Source of the DNA: Firmicutes bacterium UBA4981
GTDB lineage: Bacteria; Bacillota; SHA-98; UBA4971
Length of the DNA: 18,984 bases
Assembly: GCA_002398515.1 (NCBI GenBank)
Contig: DGZL01000135.1
Coordinates: 3,315 to 22,298, forward strand
Reading direction: 5' to 3'
Shown: positions 1-6,813 of the stretch, in pieces
Layout: every line of letters begins with the position of its first letter
Position numbering within the stretch: position 1 is the stretch's first letter
The notes under the pieces: model-generated
Database searches by the model: none
The model's input: only the letters and a program-made list of their open reading frames with translations
What the model was told of the DNA's origin: nothing
Made by a program: the position numbers and the translations under genes

Positions 1-112
1 CCCCGCCTTTCGACGAGTTTGCCTTTATCGGGAGAACCCAATGTTTGATTCGAAGGATTCTACTCCCTCTTAACACGATGTTAACATATATGGAAAGACC
101 TTACTATTAGAC
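1..112. other. Left edge, no gene supported
   Basis: This stretch lies downstream of the response-regulator gene. One plus-strand frame is open from the window edge to a stop near 112, and one minus-strand frame is open over its left half, but neither has recognisable protein sequence or a ribosome site. No T-rich terminator hairpin is visible behind the regulator gene. The only clear structure is the palindrome at 70-84. Confidence 0.4.
70..84. promoter_or_regulatory. 15-bp perfect palindrome, possible operator
   Basis: The sequence TTAACA-CGA-TGTTAA is a perfect 6+3+6 inverted repeat. It sits about 30 bp beyond the stop codon of the regulator gene and could serve a gene to the left of the window read on the minus strand. 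It resembles a dimeric repressor site in size and AT-rich arms, but I cannot assign it to a regulator; it is not the Rex order (TTGTTAA then TTAACAA). Confidence 0.3.
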
Positions 113-940
113 TTAAGACTTATTTTTACTAGGCCTTTGGTAATGGGCCTTTAGGCCTGTACCAGTGAAAAGCCCTCTCTTAACTGCCCATACAGCAGCT
201 TCCGTCCTTCCTGACATTCCCAACTTACGGAGAATACTACTGATATGGTTCTTGACAGTCTTCTCACTTATCAAGAGCTGACCTGCAATAGTACGATTAG
301 ACTCACCGCTCGCAACTAAAGCAAGCACTTCCATCTCCCTGTCAGTAAGCTCCTCTTTTCCATCCCATCTCCTAGGGACGGACTCAGGAGCCTCCGCTGA
401 TTCACAACCTGGCAGGCTCTCATCAGCATCTCCCGACCCACCGGTGCAAACTGCAGGTTCACCCATAGTCACTGCAAATCCTTGGAGCCGTAAGAGCTCC
501 TCAACAAGCGCCTTCGCTACCCCGGACGACACTGCAGGCTTCCCTGAAACCACTGCCTTCAGAACGTAATCCAATTCTTCTCCGGCAGCCATACGGTCAA
601 TACAACCTGCAGCTCCTGACAGAAATACCTTGAGGATATGCTTCAATGTCTCACGTGTGCCGTCCACCTGAGTAATTGCCAAGACTGCGCTGTGGCCTGC
701 AAGACTGGATATGGCTTCCCATGTTTTAAGATGGTGTCCTGAAAGACCGAGAATCACTACTTTAGGTTGCTTCTCTTGCGCAAGGATTATTGCACGCTCC
801 AGAGTCTCGGCTTCTCCCACAATATCAAAGCCTTCTTGACCTTCAATGTTCTGCCTAATGCCGGATCTGAAAAGCGGACTCGCGTCTGCTATCAAAACAC
901 TGATCTCTTCACATTCGTCGCCCGGCCTGCAAATGGTCAA
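113..940 (-). CDS. NarL/DegU-type regulator with degenerate receiver
   Basis: A 275-residue regulator with an N-terminal receiver-like domain (about 13-130), a long linker rich in Gly, Glu and Ser (about 153-195) and a LuxR-type helix-turn-helix (about 197-258, LTDREMEVL then EKTVKNHISSILRKL). The receiver is degenerate. The usual DD pair is D19-A20, the phospho-acceptor Asp after VVIL is G65, the switch Thr is kept (T90), and the conserved Lys is R116. Standard aspartyl phosphorylation is therefore not expected, although the DNA-binding domain looks intact. The start is TTG at 940, with AAGGAG 10 bases upstream. It lies 22 bases behind the kinase gene and is the last gene of the operon. Known from the family: NarL/DegU proteins bind promoters as dimers. 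Inferred: this one works without phosphorylation or through another signal. Confidence 0.9.
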   Translation of the reverse strand: MTICRPGDECEEISVLIADASPLFRSGIRQNIEGQEGFDIVGEAETLERAIILAQEKQPKVVILGLSGHHLKTWEAISSLAGHSAVLAITQVDGTRETLKHILKVFLSGAAGCIDRMAAGEELDYVLKAVVSGKPAVSSGVAKALVEELLRLQGFAVTMGEPAVCTGGSGDADESLPGCESAEAPESVPRRWDGKEELTDREMEVLALVASGESNRTIAGQLLISEKTVKNHISSILRKLGMSGRTEAAVWAVKRGLFTGTGLKAHYQRPSKNKS

Positions 941-962
941 GACAGCTCAACTCCTTAAGGCC

Positions 963-1652
963 CTAATTGCTCCGGCGCGCGACAGGAATCCTCACAGTAA
1001 TCTTGGTGCCTTCCCCTGGAGCTGTATCTACATCCAGAGATCCGCCGAAAAGCTTTGCCCTCTCCCTCATGCCGGACAGTCCGAATTTGTCTGACTGCCC
1101 CCAATTCCGTGACACCCCGGTGGGATCAAACCCCTTGCCGTCATCTTCAATACTGACACCCACCGCGTCAGGGCCATAACCCAGAGTCACCACTACTCTG
1201 GAAGCTAAGGCATGCTTCCTGGCATTATGTAAGGCCTCCTGCACAATACGGAAAAGCGCTACCTCTACGATAGGATCAATCCTTGTCTCAACACCCAGCA
1301 CCTTCATTTCCACGGGAAGGCTGTGTCTCGAGGTGAAGTCATCTGTGTACCGCCTAAGCGCAGGAGCAAGTCCAAGGTCATCCAAAATCATGGGACGCAA
1401 ATCAAAGATTATCCTTCTGAGATCCTTGAGGCTGTCACTTATGATCCTTCTCAGATCATTCATTTCTGAAGCAGCAGCAGACGGATCCCTGACTAACAGC
1501 TTCTCTACGATTTCCACCTGGAGGACTGCGTTGGCCATCATCTGAGCGGGACCGTCATGAATATCCCTTGCCACCCGACGCCTCTCTTCCTCCTGGGCTT
1601 TAATTATCCTCTCTACCACATCGTCGTTCTTCTTGCGTGCAGAGTAAAACAA
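963..1652 (-). CDS. DegS-like soluble sensor histidine kinase
   Basis: A 229-residue kinase of the HisKA_3/HATPase_c class. The dimerisation and phospho-acceptor region is at about 18-87, with ARDIHDGPAQ giving H32. The ATPase domain has the N box (QEALHNARKHA, N143), DDGKGFD (D171) and FGLSGMRERA (G191-G194). All catalytic motifs look intact. There is no transmembrane segment and almost no N-terminal sensor: B. subtilis DegS is about 385 residues, so the input domain is missing or the signal comes from a partner. The start is TTG at 1652 behind a GGGGAGG site 10 bases upstream; no other start lies between it and an in-frame stop at 1707. It is followed closely by the regulator gene, its natural partner by position, yet that partner's receiver lacks the acceptor Asp. 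Confidence 0.9.
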   Translation of the reverse strand: MFYSARKKNDDVVERIIKAQEEERRRVARDIHDGPAQMMANAVLQVEIVEKLLVRDPSAAASEMNDLRRIISDSLKDLRRIIFDLRPMILDDLGLAPALRRYTDDFTSRHSLPVEMKVLGVETRIDPIVEVALFRIVQEALHNARKHALASRVVVTLGYGPDAVGVSIEDDGKGFDPTGVSRNWGQSDKFGLSGMRERAKLFGGSLDVDTAPGEGTKITVRIPVARRSN

Positions 1653-1706
1653 ATCCTCATATCCTCCCCGACTTCTGCTGCACCTGCCCTTACCCCGGCA
1701 ACAGCA

Positions 1707-2876
1707 TCAAAAACCTAAGCCCTTCCAGAACAGTCTGGCTTTCGCCATGAAACTCTCCCTTGCAGCAAAAGCCGCTGCTGCGCTGGGCTCTATGGGAATG
1801 TATTCTCCCTTTCTGCTTAATGATTCCTCTGTCTTCTCAAGGACGTGCACAACCCTTGCGCCACTGGCTGCGTCAGTCAGAGGGCGCTTGCCTTCTCTGA
1901 TACACTCGAGGAAATGAAGACATTCATTACGAAGAGGTTCGCTCATCTTAAGCTTTGGAATATGAACATCGCCATAAGTAAAAGTATATTGAAACTCGGA
2001 GAAACCATTGAGAGCATCTAAACCGTTGGCGGCATCTCCCCCGTTTTCTGTGGCATTGCCGAGAGCTTTTGAGTTTACGCGTTTTCTCATCAGATCTCGT
2101 TTTGAGTTCACGCCCTTACTGTACACCTTAACCTTCTCAAGAGCTTCTCCATCATCAAACACAATCATCTTCTTTTCGCCGATGATCGTAGTCCTACTTG
2201 CTTTACACGGGTCTAGCCAACTAATGTGAATATTCGCGATTATGCCGGAGGCAAAGCGCACTGTGATAAATACTACATCCTCCACACCGTCATTGACGAA
2301 AGCCTGGCCTGTGGCAGCGACGCTCGTCGGCTCTTCGTCAAGAAGGTATAGCAAGCTCGCAATATCGTGAGGGGCTTTGTCCCACAAGACACTTACGTCT
2401 TCTCGTACAGTACCAAGGCTTGTCCGAGTGGAATGCAGATAGAAAATCTTCCCGAGTTCACCTGATCGGATGTACTTCTTCACCAGACGCATACCTGGAT
2501 GATAATCCATGATATGCCCCACCATGAGAACCTTGTCTGTTTTTTCCGCTATGTCCACAAGCTGATAACCTTCTTCAGATGAGAGGGTAAAGGGTTTTTC
2601 TACAAGGACATGCTTCCCTCGCAATAAACACGCACGAGCAATAGCGTAGTGATTACCCGGAGGAGTGGCGATTACAACTGCGTCTATCTTAGGATCAGAA
2701 GCAATATCCCGGTAGTTCTTAGTCAATTTGACCAGCGGGTATCTTTCACGAATAGCAAGAAGGGTCTTATGGTTTATGTCGCAACATGTCACAAGCTTTG
2801 CGCCGGGAATTTGCGCGAAATTTCGAACATAGTTTCTTCCCCAGTTGCCACACCCAATAATTCCAACATTTATCAC
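1707..2876 (-). CDS. Gfo/Idh/MocA-family oxidoreductase
   Basis: An NAD(P)-dependent sugar or cyclitol oxidoreductase of about 389 residues. The Rossmann motif GIIGCGNWG is at the N terminus, VLVEKPF gives the usual catalytic Lys (about 94 from the preferred start), and WDKAPHDIA is in the C-terminal domain. The family includes UDP-sugar dehydrogenases/oxidases for surface glycans, such as WlbA/WbpB, which fits the setting, but the substrate cannot be read. The frame opens at a GTG at 2897 that lies inside GGAGGAGG; the GTG at 2876, about 11 bases after that site, gives MINVGIIGCG and is the better start. An Asn/Gly/Lys-rich insertion at about 2112-1998 carries a near repeat (GVNSK, RVNSK). 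The kinase gene begins 54 bases downstream on the same strand, so co-transcription is likely. Confidence 0.88.
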   Translation of the reverse strand: MINVGIIGCGNWGRNYVRNFAQIPGAKLVTCCDINHKTLLAIRERYPLVKLTKNYRDIASDPKIDAVVIATPPGNHYAIARACLLRGKHVLVEKPFTLSSEEGYQLVDIAEKTDKVLMVGHIMDYHPGMRLVKKYIRSGELGKIFYLHSTRTSLGTVREDVSVLWDKAPHDIASLLYLLDEEPTSVAATGQAFVNDGVEDVVFITVRFASGIIANIHISWLDPCKASRTTIIGEKKMIVFDDGEALEKVKVYSKGVNSKRDLMRKRVNSKALGNATENGGDAANGLDALNGFSEFQYTFTYGDVHIPKLKMSEPLRNECLHFLECIREGKRPLTDAASGARVVHVLEKTEESLSRKGEYIPIEPSAAAAFAARESFMAKARLFWKGLGF

Positions 2877-3091
2877 TTCATCTATGTCCTCCTCCACGCC
2901 ATGCCCTAAGGATGTCTAAAAGCTAGCTAACTCCAGCATAGGCGCTTCGGTAATCAAGTCTGAGTCTACCAAACTACGCCTAATGCTATTTCTACACGAA
3001 ATTTGGGATCCCTCTTTCTATTATGTCCTTGCTTGACTCGAAAGCTGTCGGACCAAAGACTCCGGACGCAAAACCTGCAAGTTCCCAGAAT

Positions 3092-4339
3092 CTAGAAAGC
3101 GTCATCTCTAAGCACATCCATTTTATCCAACTTCTCCCAAGGCACGTCTTCTTCAGGTAAGTCAGTCCGACCGAAATGGCCATAAGCAGCCAAAGGACTG
3201 TATATAGGCCTCTCAAGTTGAAAATGGTCGATAATGGCTGCAGGCCTTAGATCGAAGTGCTTCTTGATGAGTCTCAATATCTCCTCATCACCGATTTCTC
3301 CTGTCCCGAAGGTCTCTACGTCAATTGATATAGGCTGTGCCCTTCCAATGACATAGGACGCCTGGACCTCACATTTATCTGCAATACCTGCAGCCACCAG
3401 GTTCTTCGCCACCCACCGGAGCGCATAAGCGGCAGTTCTGTCCACCTTGGTAGGGTCCTTGCCTGAGAAAGATCCACCACCGTGACGAGCCGCACCGCCG
3501 TATGTATCCACAATGATCTTACGCCCGGTCAGGCCTGAGTCACCTTGTGGCCCGCCTATCACGAATCTTCCGGTAGGATTCACAAAGATCTTCGTGTCGT
3601 CATCCATGAGACGTACAGGGATAACCGGACGAATCACATGCTCCACCATATCCTCCGTAAGCCTTTCGTGCTCAACATCAGGATCATGTTGAGCTGCTAT
3701 AACGACTCCTGCTATCCTTTTGGGGATATCGCCGTCGTATTCAACGGTCACCAAAGATTTTCCGTCGGGCCTCAAATATCCAAGTGTACCCTCTTTGCGG
3801 ACATCTGCAAGCCTTTTGACAAGCTTATGAGCGATCATGATAGGCATTGGCATGAGTTCAGGGGTCTCGCGCGTAGCAAAACCATACATTAAACCTTGGT
3901 CACCTGCGCCGAGCCGGCTGAATCCTGAGTCATTGACATGTCCTTCAGCCTCAAGCTTCCTTGCCTCAAGAGACTTATTGACACCCTGAGCAATATCGCC
4001 GGACTGTCCGCTAATAGAAGTAACTACCCCACATGTTTCTGCGTCAAACCCGTACTTCGCCCTGGAATACCCAATATCCAACACTGTCTCGCGGACAATA
4101 TCAGCGACTCTGGCCATAGTGTGCCAACATGGCGTGGATATCTCACCCATTACCATGACAAGGCCGGTGGTTACCGCAACCTCACAGGCCACTCGAGCGC
4201 CGGGGTCCTCTTGCAGGATAGAATCGAGTATCGAGTCTGCTATCTTGTCACACAGCTTATCCGGGTGACCTTCAGTAACTGATTCCGAGGTCACCAGTCG
4301 TCTGTACTTAACTTGATTCTTGTCTGGTCGTCTCTCCAC
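3092..4339 (-). CDS. metK: S-adenosylmethionine synthetase
   Basis: Makes S-adenosylmethionine from ATP and methionine in the cytosol. All three family regions are present: SESVTEGHPDKLCDKIAD near the N terminus (H25), GAGDQGLMYGFA in the middle, and DTYGGAARHGGGSFSGKDPTKVDR towards the C terminus. The length is 415 residues, slightly above the usual 390-400. The reading frame stays open upstream to 4447, but those extra 36 codons are the 3' part of the SAM riboswitch and its terminator. The GTG at 4339, eight bases after an AAAAGGGGG ribosome site, is the sensible start and gives MERRPDKNQVKYRRLVTSES. The gene has its own promoter and riboswitch and is probably transcribed alone. No clear terminator is seen in the 195 bases before the oxidoreductase, so some read-through into it is possible. 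Confidence 0.97.
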   Translation of the reverse strand: MERRPDKNQVKYRRLVTSESVTEGHPDKLCDKIADSILDSILQEDPGARVACEVAVTTGLVMVMGEISTPCWHTMARVADIVRETVLDIGYSRAKYGFDAETCGVVTSISGQSGDIAQGVNKSLEARKLEAEGHVNDSGFSRLGAGDQGLMYGFATRETPELMPMPIMIAHKLVKRLADVRKEGTLGYLRPDGKSLVTVEYDGDIPKRIAGVVIAAQHDPDVEHERLTEDMVEHVIRPVIPVRLMDDDTKIFVNPTGRFVIGGPQGDSGLTGRKIIVDTYGGAARHGGGSFSGKDPTKVDRTAAYALRWVAKNLVAAGIADKCEVQASYVIGRAQPISIDVETFGTGEIGDEEILRLIKKHFDLRPAAIIDHFQLERPIYSPLAAYGHFGRTDLPEEDVPWEKLDKMDVLRDDAF

Positions 4340-4370
4340 AACATGAACCCCCTTTTCAGCAACGGCATAT

Positions 4371-4400
4371 AAAAAAGCCCCTCCCGTGTCGAGAAGAGGC
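4371..4400 (-). terminator. Riboswitch-controlled intrinsic terminator of metK
   Basis: On the minus strand, GCCTCTTCTC and GGGAGGGGC form a stem with several G-U pairs (4377-4400), followed by six Ts. It lies between the riboswitch and the metK ribosome site. The 5' arm (CTCTTCTC, 4391-4398) can instead pair in seven of eight positions with GATGAGAG (4408-4415), the 3' strand of riboswitch helix P1. That is the expected antiterminator switch: SAM bound keeps P1 and allows termination. Confidence 0.88.
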
Positions 4401-4407
4401 AATCCGT

Positions 4408-4520
4408 CTCTCATCTCCCAGAACGGAAGTTCTGCAGGACTTGGCACCGTACAGACTGACAGAGCGTCTGCCGGTTGCCGGGTTTCATCGGGCCTGCCCC
4501 TCCACCACTCTTGATAAGAG
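4408..4520 (-). promoter_or_regulatory. SAM-I (S-box) riboswitch
   Basis: The minus strand reads CTCTTATCAAGAG, then GGTGGAGGG, GGCCCGATGAAACCCGGCAA, a CAGAC/GTCTG helix, GGTGCCAAGTCC, an AGAAC/GTTCT helix and finally GATGAGAG, which pairs with the first CTCTTATC as P1. This order and these conserved bases are those of the SAM-I aptamer. It is followed directly by an intrinsic terminator and metK, so high SAM should shut off metK transcription. Confidence 0.97.
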
Positions 4521-4559
4521 CTGTCCTTATATTATTCATCTTTCTGGAACGCTGCTGAT

Positions 4560-4588
4560 ATTATACTACCCAGCTAATGGGAACGCAA
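4560..4588 (-). promoter_or_regulatory. Promoter for the metK leader
   Basis: A perfect TATAAT (4560-4565) lies 17 bases downstream of a weak -35 TTGCGT (4583-4588). Transcription would begin near 4552, about 30 bases before the riboswitch. It sits just after the stop codon of the dehydratase gene. Confidence 0.65.
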
Positions 4589-4606
4589 CCTGTCCGAAGG
4601 ACGTGT

Positions 4607-6646
4607 CTATGTCATTAGGCTGTCTTGTGGTTGCGGAAGCTCTTGTGACTCATACCGTCGCGCCGGTTCTTGCGCTTTTCCGGAAGAAGTCATTTCCCGA
4701 ATCCAATCTACAAATGCCCTTCCTCCGTCATGGTTGTCCTCTGCGAATTCGCGGCATCTATCGAGAAATCCACGGACATTGCCGTCAAGTAACGGCTCCC
4801 CTTTGGCCACAAATATCCGTCGGTGAACAGTGGCAATAGTCCCTTCTTCTGCAGTAAGGAGCTCTTCAACTATTTTTTCACCCGGACGTATACCGGTGAA
4901 TACAATCTCAACATCGTAATCAGGGTCAAGACCTGAAAGCCTAACCAAGTCTCGCGCAAGATCGACGATCCGAACAGGTTCACCCATGTCAAGGATGAAG
5001 ACCTCGCCGCCCTTTCCCATGGCTGCAGCTTGGATTACCAGTTGGACAGCTTCAGGAATAGTCATGAAATAACGCACCATGTCAGGGTGAGTTACAGTAA
5101 TGGGACCGCCTCTTTTGATTTGTCTCTTGAACAGCGGGATAACGCTGCCTCTGCTTCCAAGCACGTTCCCGAACCGAACTGCCATGAACTTGGTCTTGCT
5201 ATGCTTCGCGAGCGCCTGAATCAAGAGTTCTGCCGCCCGTTTGCTGCATCCCATGACACTCATAGGGTTGACCGCTTTATCAGTAGAAATCAGCACAAAT
5301 CTTTCAGCCCTATACCGGTCCGCAGCGCTTGCCACATTCCACGTTCCGAAAACATTATTGTGGATTGCCTCTTCAGGGTTGGACTCCATTAGAGGAACAT
5401 GTTTGTGCGCAGCTGCATGAAATACGACATCAGGCTTGTACGATGAGAAAACCCAGTCAATTCTCTCTCTGTTTCTGATATCTGCAATTACCGGGATGGT
5501 ATGGAGCTCGGAGAAAGTATCTTTAAGCTCAAGATTGACTTCAAATATGTCGTTTTCTCCATGTCCGAGGAGTATGAGGCTTTTCGGGTTAAATCCGGCG
5601 ACTTGTCTTGAAAGCTCCCGGCCGATAGAGCCACCGGCGCCTGTGACAAGCACTCTCTTGCCTGACAAGTACTTGCCTATCTCCTCTAGGTCTGTTTTCA
5701 CTTCTTCTCTTCGTAAAAGGTCTTGTATCTCTATAGCCCGAATTCGGCTAACATCCAACTTACCGTCAAGGAGCTCATATACACCGGGTATGGTCAGGAC
5801 TTTCACGCCCAATCCGTCGCATGAGCGCACCACTTGTCGGACAACTGTTCCCGGAACGGAAGGCATGGCTATTATGATCTCTTCTACATTATGGGACGCA
5901 ACAAGATCAGGAATACTTTCTGTAGTGCCCAGCACTCGATAACCTGCAGCAATATATCCCTGTTTGGACGGGTCATCATCAACGAACCCGACAATCTCCT
6001 GGCCTACCTCGGGATGAGTTCTAAGCTCTCTTGCTACGATAACACCTGCTTCACCTGCGCCTACTATTAGGATCTTGTGAGTCTTTACAGATGCAGCGTG
6101 CTCCAAGCCTAGTCTGGCTATTTGATTAGCCGCAGTGACATAGTTGGCCCACTCCCGCCTCACTCTCATGAAAAGGCGAATACCGCCTGTCAAGAATATG
6201 TTTAAGGACCAAGCCATGAATATGATGCTCCGAGGGAAACCCGTAGGTTGAAGTGAGTGAAGGATCAGATAATCAAGAACTGACGCGACAGTCCCTGCCA
6301 AAGCAATCACCAATGCCTCCCTGATACTTGCGAACTGCCAGAGACGGCTATACAGTCCGAATATGTAATAGATGAAAAGTCGAATGACAATGAGACCGGG
6401 CAGTCTTCCTACTACAGTGTGCCAATAAGCAAGCGCCCGAGACATGCTAAAGTCAAAGCGGAGGAGTAATGCCAGCGCAAAGCTTATCAGTATACATACT
6501 ACGTCACCAAGGACAAGGCCAAGCTTCTTAACCTTATAACCCACCCAGCGTTTCGCCTCCAAAGGTTGTCGAATTCTCTCAAAGAGTAAACGGTTCAGCG
6601 ACAAAGAATGTAACCGGCATATCAAATTGCAATTCGCCACATGCAT
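4607..6646 (-). CDS. UDP-sugar 4,6-dehydratase, CapD/FlaA1/PglF type
   Basis: A membrane-bound nucleotide-sugar dehydratase expected to turn UDP-GlcNAc into a 4-keto-6-deoxy sugar for surface polysaccharide. Counted from the upstream ATG at 6661, four hydrophobic segments lie at about 46-68, 87-106, 114-134 and 145-164. A first nucleotide-binding fold follows (ILIVGAGEAG, 201-206), then the catalytic SDR domain (VLVTGAGGSIG, 341-347; STDKA, 459-463; VMGCSK). Met470 occupies the usual Tyr position, as is normal for the long PglF/WbpM class, and Lys474 is kept. GIRPGEK is near the end. The ATG at 6661 abuts GGAGGAGG; the ATG at 6646 has AAGGAG six bases upstream and is preferred, giving about 679 residues. 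An N-terminal stretch of about 40 residues precedes the first membrane segment. The gene is divergent from the export operon. Confidence 0.92.
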   Translation of the reverse strand: MHVANCNLICRLHSLSLNRLLFERIRQPLEAKRWVGYKVKKLGLVLGDVVCILISFALALLLRFDFSMSRALAYWHTVVGRLPGLIVIRLFIYYIFGLYSRLWQFASIREALVIALAGTVASVLDYLILHSLQPTGFPRSIIFMAWSLNIFLTGGIRLFMRVRREWANYVTAANQIARLGLEHAASVKTHKILIVGAGEAGVIVARELRTHPEVGQEIVGFVDDDPSKQGYIAAGYRVLGTTESIPDLVASHNVEEIIIAMPSVPGTVVRQVVRSCDGLGVKVLTIPGVYELLDGKLDVSRIRAIEIQDLLRREEVKTDLEEIGKYLSGKRVLVTGAGGSIGRELSRQVAGFNPKSLILLGHGENDIFEVNLELKDTFSELHTIPVIADIRNRERIDWVFSSYKPDVVFHAAAHKHVPLMESNPEEAIHNNVFGTWNVASAADRYRAERFVLISTDKAVNPMSVMGCSKRAAELLIQALAKHSKTKFMAVRFGNVLGSRGSVIPLFKRQIKRGGPITVTHPDMVRYFMTIPEAVQLVIQAAAMGKGGEVFILDMGEPVRIVDLARDLVRLSGLDPDYDVEIVFTGIRPGEKIVEELLTAEEGTIATVHRRIFVAKGEPLLDGNVRGFLDRCREFAEDNHDGGRAFVDWIREMTSSGKAQEPARRYESQELPQPQDSLMT

Positions 6647-6813
6647 GTCAAACTCCTTCATCCTCCTCCGTGAGGAAGTTCACGTCAGATCATCCCAATT
6701 ATTTCCCTCGCATCCTATTTCATGGCAGGAATATTGAGAGATTTGATGAAGATATACGTTATGACTTGGCGAATTGCCCAGTATTTTACTTCCTTAGAAT
6801 AAGAGGATAAGTT

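Noticed and set aside
2992..3216. 74-residue minus-strand frame overlapping the end of metK, with protein-like tail (ESSKDIIERGIPNF)
   Set aside because: Two thirds of it overlaps metK in another frame, it has no clear ribosome site, and I recognise no family; composition alone is not enough.
3545..4282. Two plus-strand frames antisense to metK
   Set aside because: metK is unmistakable on the other strand; these are shadows without start signals.
4340..4447. N-terminal extension of metK
   Set aside because: The bases belong to the SAM-I riboswitch and terminator; the conserved protein begins after the GTG at 4339.
6662..6813. Promoters for the divergent dehydratase and export genes
   Set aside because: Several partial -10 and -35 boxes exist, such as TTGCCC with TAGAAT at only 15 bases, but none has good sequence and spacing, so I do not call one.
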